A DNA stretch of 64,000 nt from Mugil cephalus. Its lineage: Eukaryota > Chordata > Actinopteri > Mugiliformes > Mugilidae. Positions within the stretch are counted from its first letter, which is position 1; every line of letters starts with the position of its first letter. The notes beneath the pieces were generated by a model. The model did no database searches, was not told the origin of the DNA, and worked only from the letters and a program-made list of their open reading frames with translations. Positions 47,678 through 60,059 of this stretch are shown one piece after another. The position numbers were made by a program, and so were the translations under genes. Where the stretch lies: assembly GCF_022458985.1 (NCBI RefSeq), contig NC_061783.1:15755913-15819912 (forward strand). Direction: 5' to 3'.

Positions 47678-48428
47678 GACCCCTTCACAGTTTGTAAACA
47701 GTGGCGTTTTTTGAGGGGCGGGGCTTAGCTGGAGGCAAAATATCTCAGACACTATAGCTTGCAAATTGCTGCTAGCATATTTCAAATTCTGATACCTTGA
47801 GTGTATTTTAAAAAAGATCACTCTGACTGATGGGACTACATTCACCGACCCCTACACTCTCACTCACCAGATGGACGATTTGACCAAAGGACACAGAGGG
47901 GACAAAGTCAATTGAAGCCTCTCTAACAAAGATATTAAGAAGTAAGTGGAACCACTGTGGAGGGTAATGTAGCAAAGCAACTTCTGCTTGGACACTCCTG
48001 AAACAAACGTTGGGTTAGCTAGCAATTAGCATTAGCACATATCAAGAATCCTCCAAATAATGAATAAATTAACGTAATTTCAGTCACAATTTAGTCTAAC
48101 CCATAACATTATCCAGGCTGAAACTGATGACGTATTAGATATTAATCTTAGCTTATATCAAATGAGCACTGTAAACAGAGAGTTGCTGATGATTGTCTCA
48201 CTCCAATCCTTTCTTTAATCGCATTCAACCAAAGTCGTCTACGACTGCCAGTAGCTGGTATGCGATAAAACTTCAAGCTAGTGTTTTGCCTTTTTAGTTT
48301 TGGCACCAAAAATCCAGCAAGATGATATTTTCTTGGTTGAAAGTTACAGCGTTCGCCTCAAGCTTCCCTCTGTTTTGATTTCCAGCTAACGTTGTGACAT
48401 CACAGTGACATAGGCCATGAAGGGGTCT
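47678..48428. mobile_element. Non-autonomous DNA transposon with AGACCCCTTCA inverted repeats
   Basis: The left end AGACCCCTTCACAGTTTGTA and the right end GACATAGGCCATGAAGGGGTCT match over 11 bp as perfect inverted repeats (AGACCCCTTCA). They enclose 750 bp with no long open frame. Sub-terminal GTTGTGACATCACAGTGACA and a TAGCTAGCAATTAGCATTAG stretch are inside. The superfamily is not assigned. Confidence 0.65.
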
Positions 48429-49499
48429 TTAGCCTCCACATTAAGAGATGCATTACCCTCTGAACTCTGAACTAACCACATACAATACAGTATGAGGCCC
48501 AAAGTGATAGAAGTGGGTTTTTCTCTTGTGTTCTTTGAAGGCTAAATTACCACACTGCACAGCTCACAGAAAAGACGTGGTTCACCCAGTATATCATGCA
48601 TCCATCTCTGTAATATTTCATGTTGCTGGTACACATTTTTGCTTTACATACAACGTTAAAATGGTGCAAGACTTTTACTTGGGAAAAGGATCTGAGTCCT
48701 TTCTCCTGTATGCAATCAAAAACACGTTTACCCACAGAGTTCATTGAGAACATTCATGCTGGTCCTCCCGCTGTTGGCTCACCGCTGTTTGTATAAACTG
48801 GGAAGCACTTCAGAAGGGGCGCTCGTCTGCGCTGTGTTTGAAAACCTGGAAAAGCCATCGCTGCCTGTGAAAGTAGCACTGTACTCTCCCCAGGAAGTGC
48901 CTGAGAGACCCCGAAGATCCATTTTTCACAGTTTGTCTCAGACTGGTGTTGAGTCTTAGTTGAGTGTTGACTGTTAAATCTATCAAGTTGAGCTAACGCT
49001 GCCCCCTCTTCCCACCTGAACTGTATTTGTATGTTTTCTTTGCATCCAATATGAAGAATGAGTTTTTTGAGAGGGAACGGCGGAAAAAAACCTGAGGGGA
49101 TTTTGTTATTGAGCACATTCTGGGGAGCATAGGAAGTTGAACCTCTCTCTCTGATGCTATGAAGTAATTTTCTCATGGCCACGCTCTCAGATTCCACCAC
49201 TCTTTTTCCTTTCCACTCCCTGTCCCACCTCCCTCGTCTTTGCCAAATGTCTCTCAAAGTTTTGTAAAATATGAATTGTGTTTGGGAGTTTTGGAACTAA
49301 TCAAGTTGATATTGTACAGAGCACACGGAGGACAAGGTACCGGATGTCAAACGGAAATATATTACGGGGAAAGGGTGCGGAATAATCAGGAGAGAACAAC
49401 TGACACACAGTCATTTAAACTCATATGGAGACCAGACAACAAGGGAATGGAAAGCAATGTAAAGAACGACATCTTGAACGGCAGACTTATATAAAACAG

Positions 49500-49505
49500 T
49501 TTATT
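49500..49505 (-). terminator. crabp2 polyadenylation signal (AATAAA)
   Basis: TTTATT on the plus strand reads AATAAA on the crabp2 strand, about 250 bp past the stop codon. Confidence 0.55.
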
Positions 49506-49752
49506 TAACATTTTTAAAAAGGATTTAGACACTACAACAAAGTGTTTTGTTTTGTTTTTTTTTTAAAAAAAAGGAATGTGTGAAACATATGATACATGAA
49601 GGTTTGCTGTTATAAAGGCAGCTAATGTACCGACTGAAGCCACTTTCAGCACAGTGCACCCTTTGAGCGAGACACGACCCGGGGAGGAGGACAAAGATGA
49701 AGAAAACAAGGCGAGTAAATGTAAACCAGACAGTATTGTATGACAAATTTCC

Positions 49753-52700
49753 TCATTCCCTCTCATAAACTCTGGTGCAGACAACATCACCGGCAGTCAT
49801 TGTCTGAAAGAAAGCAGCGACAAAAGGGCGGGTTTAACTTTTCATTCGCGATGAGACAACCTTCACAGAGGGCTGTCACTAAAAATCAGCAAAACACTTA
49901 TTTTAATTTACAAGAAATGGCTGAGAACTTTGTTTGCCAGGTTGTGGTATTTTGTCACGTCGCTAGTTTTGCCTCTTGCTTTTAATTGGTAAGAAAGTGT
50001 CCAATTCAAGTCAGTTGGATTTGGAGGCAGAAAGTCACTCTGGAGGAGAAAAAGAGATTTTTATTGTAAGAGACGTTGTTAGACACTCAGCCAACTGCTT
50101 TCTTCTTTCAACTATTCAGTTCCTGGAACTGAGAAGAAGAATCCTTCTCACTTTTCCTAACTTTTCCATCACAGTAAGAGGCTGTCACTTGTGGTTTTAC
50201 GTACTAATGCTTCATTCATGCGGCATCACACTTGGAGGTGTTCCTGCATTAGAGCACATTCACGCGCTCCTTGGACGGCCTCGTTTTCTGAGGCCGTTTG
50301 TCCAACTTTAATTTGCTCATGTGCTTTTCAGTGGAGGCAGCATGAACGCTATAAAACGAAATGTGTTTATTTGAATGGTTTAAAAGTGTTTCAGCAACTC
50401 ATTGCTGGTTCTTTCCAGTATTTATGTGACACCAAACAGCAAAGGAAACGGATCGGGGCAGTCACGACGTGCAGTGATTGATTTCGAACATAAGGTCTGT
50501 ATTTGCTCAGAAGCTGAGAGATAGGCATGCAGCACTCATGTGTCAAAAATGTTCCTTCTGCCAAATTTGGGTTGGGGGTGATTAAGTCTTCCATGTTTCT
50601 GCATCTGCGGATTTCTGCAAATTGAATTTCTGAGTTGTTCAGGACCAAGGAGATGTGTTCATGTGAATTTTTGCATCCGGTTTTCCAGTTATTTAATCCA
50701 GTCACATGATTGTATCATTCCAATACCATTAAAATAATCCCAGTCCTGGACTTTTGCTGTGATACATATTTAAAGCAGACAACAAAGAACACATATAGAC
50801 ACATTTTTGGTTGGGTTATTTGAAATTAGGTAAATAAAGTGCTGTTTTACTTAGTTGTAATAGTTATAGATGGTGGTTATAGAAGCTAAACTAAACTGGT
50901 GAACATTAAACCTCCATCATTGGTGTCACCGTGAGCATGTTAGCATGCTAATGTTAGCCTTTTGCTCACAGACTAGTCTCATAAAACTGTCATAATGTAA
51001 ATCATATTTATTAGCTAAGTATATATGTACACCTAGAAGGAATTTCCACTGTTTTTTGCCACAGGGCGTTTCAAGTAGAGAAGATTTGAGCTTGTCCACT
51101 TCTCTCAACTACTAGGTCACAGCTGCCACTTCATAGCGGCATATCTGGAAATGTTACAACCTGGAAACTAAACATGAGCTTAAAACTATTTTATGGACTA
51201 TAAATCATCTAAATTATTACCCAAAAGCTGCCAGGCTACATTCATCTTAATCTTCTGCGCTTCAAAATCGTTTAAAACTTTCTATAAAGTTGGGTGTTGC
51301 CGCTGTACACGAGATAATTACCAGTATGAGCTCTCCGTCATTGGTCAGCTCTCGGGTCCACGCCGTCTTCGGCCCGTCACCTTTCTGTAAAGTCTGCTCG
51401 CAGCTGATCTTTCTGTCGGTTTCCCACTTAGGAAAGCTCTGCAGGGATTCACGCAAGAGCACGGTTAATAGCCGACGCCGGTGTAAGTGCTTTGGAAAGC
51501 AACGTTATTGGCAAAGTTTGGCTTTGGTCATAACTGGATCTGAAATCGCTGCATGTCAGAACATTTTTACGACCTGCCACGAAATACGTCCTTCATCACT
51601 CACTCAGCATGCATAAATGAAGAACAGAACTCGGTATTATCACCGGCACTGGAGTTTCTCTGAAATTATTCCCAGATGTTTCATTTGTGGCTAGTTTTGC
51701 TGTCCTTGGCTAAATCCTGGTATCCTGGTAAATGTGCTGACATTACACAGGAATGTCTCAATGCGTACCGTGCAGGGTCGTCCGTCCACCGTGGCCTCGC
51801 TGAAGGACTGCCCCACGGTGAAGGAGACGTTGGTGGTGCGGACGCTGGTGGACGTCTTGATGGACAGACTCTCTCCCTGCTGGGAGATCTCCACCGCGGG
51901 GCTGGAGGCGGCTGCCACCGCAATCTTCCTCAGGAACACATTCACACCTGGACACACACACACACACACACAACCAGCATTAATGTCAAAGTGGCAGCTT
52001 GTGGTGCGGTGGTTTGCAGAGAGTGGAATGAATGTAATCACAGCTGTGCATACCAGTGGTTTTGAGTGTTATATCCCAAACAACGCATTTTAATCTCTAC
52101 TTTAATCTCTATCATCTAAACCTTGGATGGAAATCAATGTGAAGAGCTATTGTGTTTACTTTAGGTAGTTTATATCATTATTACGAGGTAGTAAAGCTGT
52201 AAGTGGAGACTCTTTGGAAAATAAATGTGCTCGCTGGGTGTTCAGCGAGCTAATACTGTGACTCAAAAGCAGCCATCTTAGTCTATTGTCTGTCTTTATT
52301 TCATCCATAACAAAGGTTATGAATGCAATGTTTCTTTTGGCAGCTTAAACATTTCCCCAACAAATCTGCTGTCTTGCAACACAATAGAATAACAAGGCAA
52401 TGCACTGCGATGACTTTGTAAGCTTCAAGTCTGTGCATGCATGCTGACTTTTCAAAGACATCAGTCCAAAAACGTGTGGTGTGTGTGCGTCAGGAACACG
52501 GTTGCCAGTAATGCAGAGCACATGCGGCCTTTCGCTTAATGGGAAACGGCGAACAAAACCGCTGCTATGTACGGCCCTTTAAAACCACTAATTACTGTGA
52601 CATTTTTAAAGGCGCAGCGAAATTAATATTCAGTCATTACGCTCTGAAGCTGGTGTGGAGCTTGTTAATCCGCACAGCCTTATTTCAGACAATACCAGAC

Positions 52701-54061
52701 GTGGTCTCACATCTGCAAATGTTTTGGTTTGATTTTGCAAGAGGACGCCTGTGTGACAAATTGAAATCATCCATAAACTTGTCCATAAAATAATCAAATG
52801 TCAACCGTGTTAACTGGTGATAATTGGCTCCTTGCCCATTTTTATCTGTATACGTCCCTATTTGGTCATCGTTTAGTAATTTTGTGCCTCTTTTTATTTT
52901 TGTCCCCTCTTTCCTATTTTTTCTTGTCTCAAACGGTACTTTGAAACAACAGCACTGAACCCGGGTGCCTGTGCCTTGCAGGCCCACATTCATACTCTAT
53001 CCGTGGATTTGCAAAACAGCAAGAAAAAAGTACACAGAGGCTTCCCACAGCACGGTATGAACATAAGAACATTTGGCCAACTCACTGACATGCAAAATAT
53101 ACAACGCTGCAGGAGTGGCATAATGTCCGTTAGTGGAAATGTGATGGAGAATACATAGAAACTCCCTGCAGCCCCTTTAGGTTTTTGCCATTATTCATGT
53201 GAGCTGGACCGGCCTCAGAGCGATCAAGACAGATTCAGATCAGACCATATTTGCTCATGCAGTGGTACTAATAGAAGCAACACACACACACAGATTGGGT
53301 CGGAGGGGCCCCAGGCAGTGAAGGAAAGTCAGTCTCAGAGCTGGCTGGCTGCTGGGGCCCATGTCAAGGCTTAGTTCCGTTTACACTGGCTCTAATTACA
53401 ACCGCATGAGGAGGACCCGCTTCAGATGAGTCTAATCTAACATTCCTCCGCAGGCTATTTGTCTTCAGATTTTTAATGGATGCCACTGGATGCCCCACGT
53501 CTGACCTCTCACTACCGCTCTCTGCAAAAAGAGGACTTAAAAGCAGGTACTGCACAGCCAGCCTGTAGCTTAAAACAGGTAATGTGCAAAGCAGGAACAT
53601 GTTAGCAGGAGAGGAGCGAGGCAGTTAAGCTGCAGCGAGAGCCACTTCAGACCACTTTGGTCCTCCAATTGACTCCTGTGGATTTCCATGTGCCATTGAC
53701 AAAATGACTGACAAGTCTTTGTAAGGGAGATGAAGCCCTCTTCCTTCCTTTCCCCCCCTTTTTGCATTTCAACAAAAGACCTAAAGGTTGATGAATAAAC
53801 CAGAAAACAATACATGACATCAAAGATTGAGACGTGTCAGCAAGTATTTCTTTTATCTTAAAGTGGAAACGGAATATATTTGTGCTTTTTTTTAAAATAT
53901 ATATATATATTTTTAAAGAAAAAAAAAATAAGATAAGTAAATTAATTAATTAAAAAAAAGTTTAAACTCATTCACTCACCCAGCGCTTTCAAAAGTTCCT
54001 CAAAGTTTTCCGAGGACTTCATTTTCCACTTTCCTGAGAAATCTGTCACTTTATTCTCCAT
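49753..54061 (-). CDS. crabp2: Cellular retinoic acid-binding protein 2
   Basis: Cytosolic and nuclear carrier that delivers retinoic acid to its receptors. Four exons in the invariant intracellular lipid-binding-protein pattern: 54061-53980, 51947-51769, 51438-51322, 49803-49753. They total 429 nt, or 142 aa (mammalian CRABP2: 138). The portal helix region reads [20 protein letters not shown] and the barrel core [12 protein letters not shown] and TVDGRPC. The ligand-binding triad of the family is present: Arg in [12 protein letters not shown] and Arg-x-Tyr in [13 protein letters not shown]2 is favoured over CRABP1 by NDGELI and by linkage. The N-terminus [13 protein letters not shown] is about four residues longer than the mammalian MPNFSGNWK form. 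Teleosts have crabp2 duplicates; I cannot say which this is. Confidence 0.93.
50880..51010. repeat. Fish dispersed-repeat fragment with TTAGCATGCTAA palindrome
   Basis: GGTGTCACCGTGAGCATG followed by TTAGCATGCTAATGTTAGCC is text widely repeated in teleost genomes. The perfect 12-bp palindrome TTAGCATGCTAA is at 50,940-50,951, inside crabp2 intron 3. Confidence 0.45.
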
Positions 54062-54350
54062 TTCAGTGCACGCAGTTGCAGAGATTTTTTTTTAAATTGT
54101 TTTATTATTATTATTATTATTTTCTTGCAGATTAGAAGCTGATCCTCGCTGCAGCCGCCTCCTATCCGCTCGGTATCTGTGCCTCCCTCTCTCCCGTTAA
54201 CCGGCTCGCGAGGTCGTCTCCTCCGCCTGCATCTGCGCCTCCGTTCATTGGCTGACAGCTCGCCCCGGATCTGAGGCCGGTCCAGCCAATGCGGAGGCTG
54301 GTGGCAGGGAGGGGCTTTCCCCCCTTTTTACCCCTCCGCCTCTGTCAGCA
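54062..54350 (-). promoter_or_regulatory. crabp2 promoter region
   Basis: A GC-richer block directly upstream of the start codon contains two CCAAT-type boxes (ATTGG at 54,247-54,251; CCAAT near 54,295) and GC-box/KLF-like runs (GGGAGGGGC near 54,308). I found no clear direct-repeat retinoic acid response element by eye. Confidence 0.4.
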
Positions 54351-56480
54351 CGGTGAAAGATTTGAATACGAGCTGGAAAACGCTCTTCCAGTAAGTGCTT
54401 TGATGTTGATGATTAGCTCGGATATTAAGGCGCAGTGCTAATTGTTTTTCTGAGGAAGGTGCGAGTTAGACCCAACTATTTGACAAGAAGTTCAGGAAAG
54501 CAGATAATGGCAATGAGTGAAAGGTTTTATTTGATATGATTTGAAAATAATTTAAAAACTTCCAGATACGTTTTTTTTTTTTTTTTTTTTAAGAAGTGGA
54601 ATGTGAAATCAGATATCAGGTTTAAAGTGTTTAGTTGGGGGAGGTAGGTGGGGAAGCTGGTAATGAAAGAGCCAAAGATAAGATATCCAGCTGGAGGCAT
54701 CCATCCGGGAAAAGTACCACCAGCATCGTCTATAAAATTAACATTTCATGGACATGGCACATACTGCCATTCTAAATACATACAGTTGCTTCATCTTCAT
54801 CTAGGTTTATTCAGGTTTATTCACATTGCTATTCAAAAACAAACCCTGTATATATATACACAGGGTTTGCTTTTAAATTTTTGTTGTACATGTGTGTATT
54901 TTTCATACACATGTTTCTTATTTACTTTCTATGTCTAGACAAATTCCTTGCATTTGGGAACATACGTACAAGTTGACCTGATTCCGTTCTCACTGACGTA
55001 CAGTACCTTTAAACACCTTTACCTGCCTTGTTAACTAATTACCAAGAATGCGGTCAGTCATGTTTAGGTTTATCTTTTTCATTATATGACGCACTTCAGC
55101 ACAAATAACAATGACAAATTCAGGGCCGTGCGATCTTTGCATAATATAATGAATACTGTGTTTCTATGCTAAGACAACCTGAATTTTGTTTGGATCAGGA
55201 CTGATGCTTGATTAATACAAAGGCCACAGTGAACGTCACACCCTGAAAATCAAGTTTGAAAAAATGGGCGTATAATTGAATTATAAGTATCAGCACATAA
55301 AAGCAGTTCAGTACTAAGGTCACAAAACTGCTATAAAATTGAGTAATTGCAAATAGTAGAACACCAAGGTTCTTATAAAATGGTTTGCTTGGTCATATCT
55401 GACAAAACAGCGGATCTAACAATGTCACTGCCAACTGAGGTTGTCATAGCAACAAGTGGAATGAACTGTAATTGTTCATTTGTTATTGAAAAAGTATTGT
55501 CAGTGGGTTGTTTTTGATCCAAGGGGGAATAAAACAAATGTCTATATGCTATTCTCTTTCACACTGTACACTCGCTGCCAAGAATATTTCATCAGGTCTG
55601 GATCAGAAGGGATGCCTCTGGAAACACGATGCACTGAATTCACCCAACAAAAGGAGTCATGATGTTATCTGTGCAGGTCGTCTAAGCATTCCTCCCTGTG
55701 GCACCACGCAGATCCAGTACGCTATAGGGTTACAGAAACAGGGGGATTAACCTCATCGCCCATTTCAGGCAGAGAAAGGGCACATAAAAGCACTTTTGAA
55801 TGCAAATTAGACTTACCTTCCACTCAAGCACTCACCGCTGGCTGACCTCGGGCTGAGACACACAGAGGACAACAGCAGCTCAGGGACGAGAAGAAAAAGA
55901 GGAGAATGGCCCTGATGAAAGATTAACGCTGAACACTTCTGTCCCTGCTGCTATGACAACACACACGTAAATCTGTGTTTCCCCTGAAAATTATCACCAT
56001 TTATGCGGAATATAATGAGTGCACTTTGGTCCCCTGTGCTGAAGGGACCCGGAGGTTTGTTTGCATCTTTTTTCTTTCAGTCGTTCCAGTTCACACGCAG
56101 TACATTTATTTATTTCTGTCCAAGTGACAGACCCTGTCAGGTTGCAAAAAATACAGAAGAATATGAACAAGAAATGCAAACAATAACAATAATGTTGGAG
56201 AAATAATAATAATAATTAAAAAATAAATAAGCTGAAGGTTAAGCTGCTCAGACATTTTAAGGTTTTAATCTTTCATCTAATGAACTTTAAAGAAAGGTTA
56301 GTAGAGCATTTTATTCTACTAAGAATTGTGTAAAAATACAACCTATCTGTGAATATAATTTAAAATTTGACATAAATGTTACTATAAAAACTATTTGGGG
56401 GAAAAACCTCACAACAGTGCAGGTGATCATTTATAATAGTTGGGTAAAAGCGACACCTAGCGTTTCTTTTATTTCTTGTG
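54350..56480. other. Spacer between the divergent genes crabp2 and mrps21
   Basis: AT-rich, with a T20-class run at 54,571-54,592, a TATATATATACAC patch near 54,848-54,862 and AAT repeats near 56,200-56,220. No gene or identifiable transposon. Confidence 0.4.
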
Positions 56481-56545
56481 TCCGGAACCCTGTGTACTTT
56501 GGCGTTTTGAAGCCGGATGACAATTGACGGAGCACCGGTCTCAAC

Positions 56546-57911
56546 ATGGCGAGGCACCTTCGCTTCTTGGCGCGGACGGTGATGGTTCAGGACGGCAACA
56601 TCGATGCGGCGTACAAAAGTTTAAACAGGTCAGTGTCATATAATTAAATATAACGTATATGTATATATTATGAGGTTTGTTGTTATTTCCGCAGGGGCAA
56701 GCTAACGTTAGCTAAGTCAGCGTTAGCCTTCCGCTCAATGTCAAACAGTTGCGGCTGCGCAGTGGACGCAGACGAACGTTTAGGTTCTTTTGAGGGTTTA
56801 GGGATTATTATTATAATTATTTTAGATATATATATTTTAATGTAGATAAAGTAGCTCAGATTTTACGTTGAAATTAGTTAAATATTTGATGCAATATATC
56901 CATGTGTGCAGTACCAGCAACATGTCAGGTTTAAAAGGAGTCTGTCAGTCACGTTTGGTGCTAATAATTGAACAGTAACAGCATTTGTAGCAGTGCTGTT
57001 TTGTGGTTGAATGTTATTTTAAAGTACCCCTTTTCACCCACAGGTATTAGAATCAGGTGCAGGAACAGGACCTCGTAACGCTGTCATAACATTTAAGATC
57101 ATGTCAATGTTTTTTTTTTTATAATTATTATTATTATTTTTTACTTATTTAACAGTGTTACTCGACACACGTACTGTGTCCTATGTTTATTTATGAACAT
57201 ACCTTCTTAGTGCTCTTATTACTAAAATGCATTGCCAGATACCCTTTTAATATTCAGAAATACACAATGAAAGAGTCTAAAGATTATTTTTAAGTATACA
57301 GGTTATGCGTGTTTGCCTTCAGGTTGTCAGGTTATTGTGAACACTTAAGTTGGCAATGTTTCCTGCTTTACTGTACTTACGTTTTAAGTCATAAATATTT
57401 TTTAAATGTGTTTTTAAAATGCCTTGATAACAAAAGTATCCCTTGTATTTAATATACTTTGCTAAAGAAATTCCTCTGATGGATTCTTTCCACCATAATT
57501 GTTGTTAAATTTAAGCAGTTTGTTGAATATACTTTGCTTCTTTATGAAACTGTTTATAAATGCAGACAAATTTATTTTATGTTTAAATATGTATTAAACA
57601 TTTTTAGGATCATGTAGGTTTGGAAGGACTGAACCGTGTCACTTCCACCACTCTGTTCAGTTTACCTGTAGAACAGACTAGCGCCTTGAATTCTCACCTG
57701 TTCACTTATAGTCTATTCTTTATGCTCCAGGGTCCTGACTCAGGAGGGGATTGTTGACACAGTGAAGCGCAAACGCTACTTCGAGAAGCCCTGCAGAGAG
57801 CGACTGCGGAAGAACTTTGAGAAATGCAAGCGCATATACAACACGGAAATGGCCAGACGAATTGCCTTCATCTCCAGGACAAACAGAGAGGATCCCTGGC
57901 TCGGCCGCTAA
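56546..57911 (+). CDS. mrps21: Mitochondrial small ribosomal subunit protein bS21m
   Basis: Component of the mitochondrial ribosome small subunit (bacterial S21 homologue). Two coding exons, 56546-56628 and 57731-57911, encode 87 aa, the same length as mammalian MRPS21. The protein begins [20 protein letters not shown]. Its middle, [20 protein letters not shown], carries the S21 family signature, and its end is [17 protein letters not shown]. The intron splits an Arg codon (AG|G). The start context AACATGGCG resembles a YY1-type element. A possible CATAAA signal lies at 58,195-58,200. Confident identification. Confidence 0.97.
56701..56712. repeat. Perfect 12-bp palindrome GCTAACGTTAGC
   Basis: It lies about 70 bp into the mrps21 intron, followed by GCTAAGTCAGCGTTAGCC, a second partial inverted copy. 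Such GCTAAC/GTTAGC text is frequent in fish repeats; no function is implied. Confidence 0.5.
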
Positions 57912-59906
57912 GGAGATGGAGTGTGTTGGAAAAGGATGTTTGGATTGTTCGAGGCGGGCCCTGCTAAGTGGAAGAGGCTAAACACATCGTCTGGAGGGAC
58001 ATGGGGGAGGGGGGAATCAGAATACTTTGTTTGGCTGTAAAAAGGAAGGAAATGTTCCTAAAATCTGCATCCATAATGTTTTGAATATTCCTGATATATT
58101 AATGACAGTGCATTTTTATTTAGACAACAAAGACGTTCTGGGATATACTGTAAACACGACTGTGCAGGATGACGTGTAGGCAATATTTTGTCCACATAAA
58201 AGACTGGAAGTGACCCCGTTTGCTGGAGATGTTTTTTGTGTGAATTGGGTCTTGGCTCAGCAGCAATTTGCTGTAAATTAATTCAAGGTCACTTCTGCAC
58301 AGCGTGACGTTAATGTCCGCAGATGATGTCGGTTACCTCCCGCAAGCCGACATAAGCAAGACACACCGGCAGATGCGCATCTGTGAGACTCCGAGCTTTC
58401 ACTGCAGGGGGCTTTAATGTGTGCGCTTGCTTTCACTTCAGTCACACTGGGAAAGTTAAACATTATCTCCGCGTTCACTTGTCTGAGAGGTTACCAGGTC
58501 ATGTCGATATCCTGTCCAGTGGCATCAGGCCGTGTGTGGCAGTACCATAGATGACCTATTTACAACAAAACAGGATGACCACACTGCTACCTCTTAGAGG
58601 CTCAAATCATAAAAAAATATCCGTAGTAGCTTGTGTAGTTTTACATTTATTTACTCCCTACAGTGTAACTAATGTTAACAGTTTTTTGTTTTAAATACTG
58701 GAACATGTCTCTCCAGAAAAAGCATTTTATCAGTAAGGACCTTTAACTGGTGATAAAGAAATAGTTTCCATTAAAACATTTGTTGCTGTTGTGTAAACCC
58801 ATTTCCACTGTATTTTGGCAGCAGAGGCAAATCCATTAAAAACTAACCAGTCTGCATGGCTCCAAATCATGAATGAGTGTGGGAACGTGTTTTTCACCCT
58901 TAAAGACCTGAGAACCTTCATACATGAATTATTCAACGGTATAAAGTAATAAGTGATCGGGTCGTCCAAACTCTTACGGTTTGTTTTTGTTTTTACTAGG
59001 GAAGGGGTCACGTAAGGTTTAGTTCGTTTAAGTTGAGCTCATAGTATAGGCGGTGCAGCTCTTGTGAAATGTACAAATGTTTTTATTGGCCCGTGCCCAA
59101 AGTACACATGCTGCCACTTTCTTTATATCTGACAAACGTCACCTGCAGGGAAAGCAAAACTGCACACGTTTTCAGTCCGTATCCATTCATAGGGCTGCTT
59201 AGAAAAAATAACATAGTGTCTACATCTTGTGATACCAACTGCTCATAACAATGAGCACATATTCTGATTTTTGCCTTCATATCCTGCATGCTAATTACCT
59301 TAGATCCCCTGTTTATTTTGTAAGACAGGTTCTCAACCCAAAAAATATAAAAGCCTGCGTGTAAACTTAACAGAATAGTCAACAGAAGATGTCACATGAG
59401 CACGATGATCGTTATCTTAGAATCACAAGGTAGAACCAGCCTGCATACATATATAACTGTCCGTAATAGCCACTATTGTTTGCATAGTTTCTTTATCAGT
59501 GTTCCTCTGCACCGTTTGCCTGGCTACAAGATCGGTTTCGCAATCAAACTACCAAGAAAATAACCAAATCTGGAACTAAATGTTCTGACATGGAACATTT
59601 GGGAACCTGTTTTTACGAGACGACTGTGCGGTTAATTGTGTTTCATGGCCATTGTTTGGACTATAATTAAGTTTAATACCAGTCATGACAGATGCCTGAG
59701 CGGAGACTTTCTCTCATTCACGCCCAGATTCGTGGCAGCATCTAATGTAACTGAATACCACGCATCTCTCTCTCTCTCTCTCCCTCTCTCTGCCATGGAC
59801 TCAGATACACTCCCTGTTCCTTTTCATGCTGCCACACCTGCCATATGTTCCCTAATGTTAAATCGCAGTTAATCATTATTACCATTGTCATCTTAATTTT
59901 TGTTAT

Positions 59907-59941
<35 letters not shown>
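59907..59941 (+). repeat. Poly(G) run of 35 bases
   Basis: An uninterrupted run of 35 G on the plus strand. Long G homopolymers are rare in vertebrate genomes and error-prone in sequencing, so the exact length is uncertain. Confidence 0.9.
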
Positions 59942-59943
<2 letters not shown>

Positions 59944-60025
59944 GTACAGGGCAGTCACAGTGTCCTCCTGCAGGTAGCAGGATTTTGCATACAACAAGAG
60001 AAGACTCATTCCTCCAGCTTATAAC

Positions 60026-60041
60026 TTATGTAATTATGTAA
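60026..60041 (+). promoter_or_regulatory. Tandem perfect D-box pair upstream of ciart
   Basis: TTATGTAA occurs twice with no spacer (60,026-60,033 and 60,034-60,041). It matches the D-box consensus TTAYGTAA bound by PAR-bZIP factors (Tef, Dbp, Hlf) and Nfil3. It lies about 1 kb upstream of the ciart first exon. Function is inferred from the motif and the gene's circadian role. Confidence 0.55.
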
Positions 60042-60046
60042 GACTG

Positions 60047-60059
60047 CCCCCCCCCCCCC
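60047..60059 (+). repeat. Poly(C) run of 13 bases
   Basis: It follows the tandem D-boxes directly, 105 bp after the G35 run to which it is complementary. Confidence 0.9.

Larger units (their letters stand above)
44050..49480. other. Intergenic region between scamp3 and crabp2
   Basis: No host gene identified. It contains a MITE-like element (44,331-44,647), a 56-bp imperfect palindrome (45,101-45,156), one copy of a dispersed repeat (46,124-46,330) and a retroelement-like 3' tail (46,700-46,868). Beyond these are a GC-richer island with overlapping open frames (46,970-47,490) and an inverted-repeat transposon (47,678-48,428). The rest is AT-rich with nothing recognisable. Confidence 0.55.

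Noticed and set aside
50273-50303. Hairpin GGACGGCCTC...GAGGCCGTTTGTCC in crabp2 intron 3
   Set aside because: The stem is short with a bulge, comparable to chance hairpins; no further support for a small RNA.
51676-52065. 129-aa plus-strand frame over crabp2 exon 2
   Set aside because: It is a shadow of the GC-rich crabp2 exon; the minus strand carries the conserved protein.
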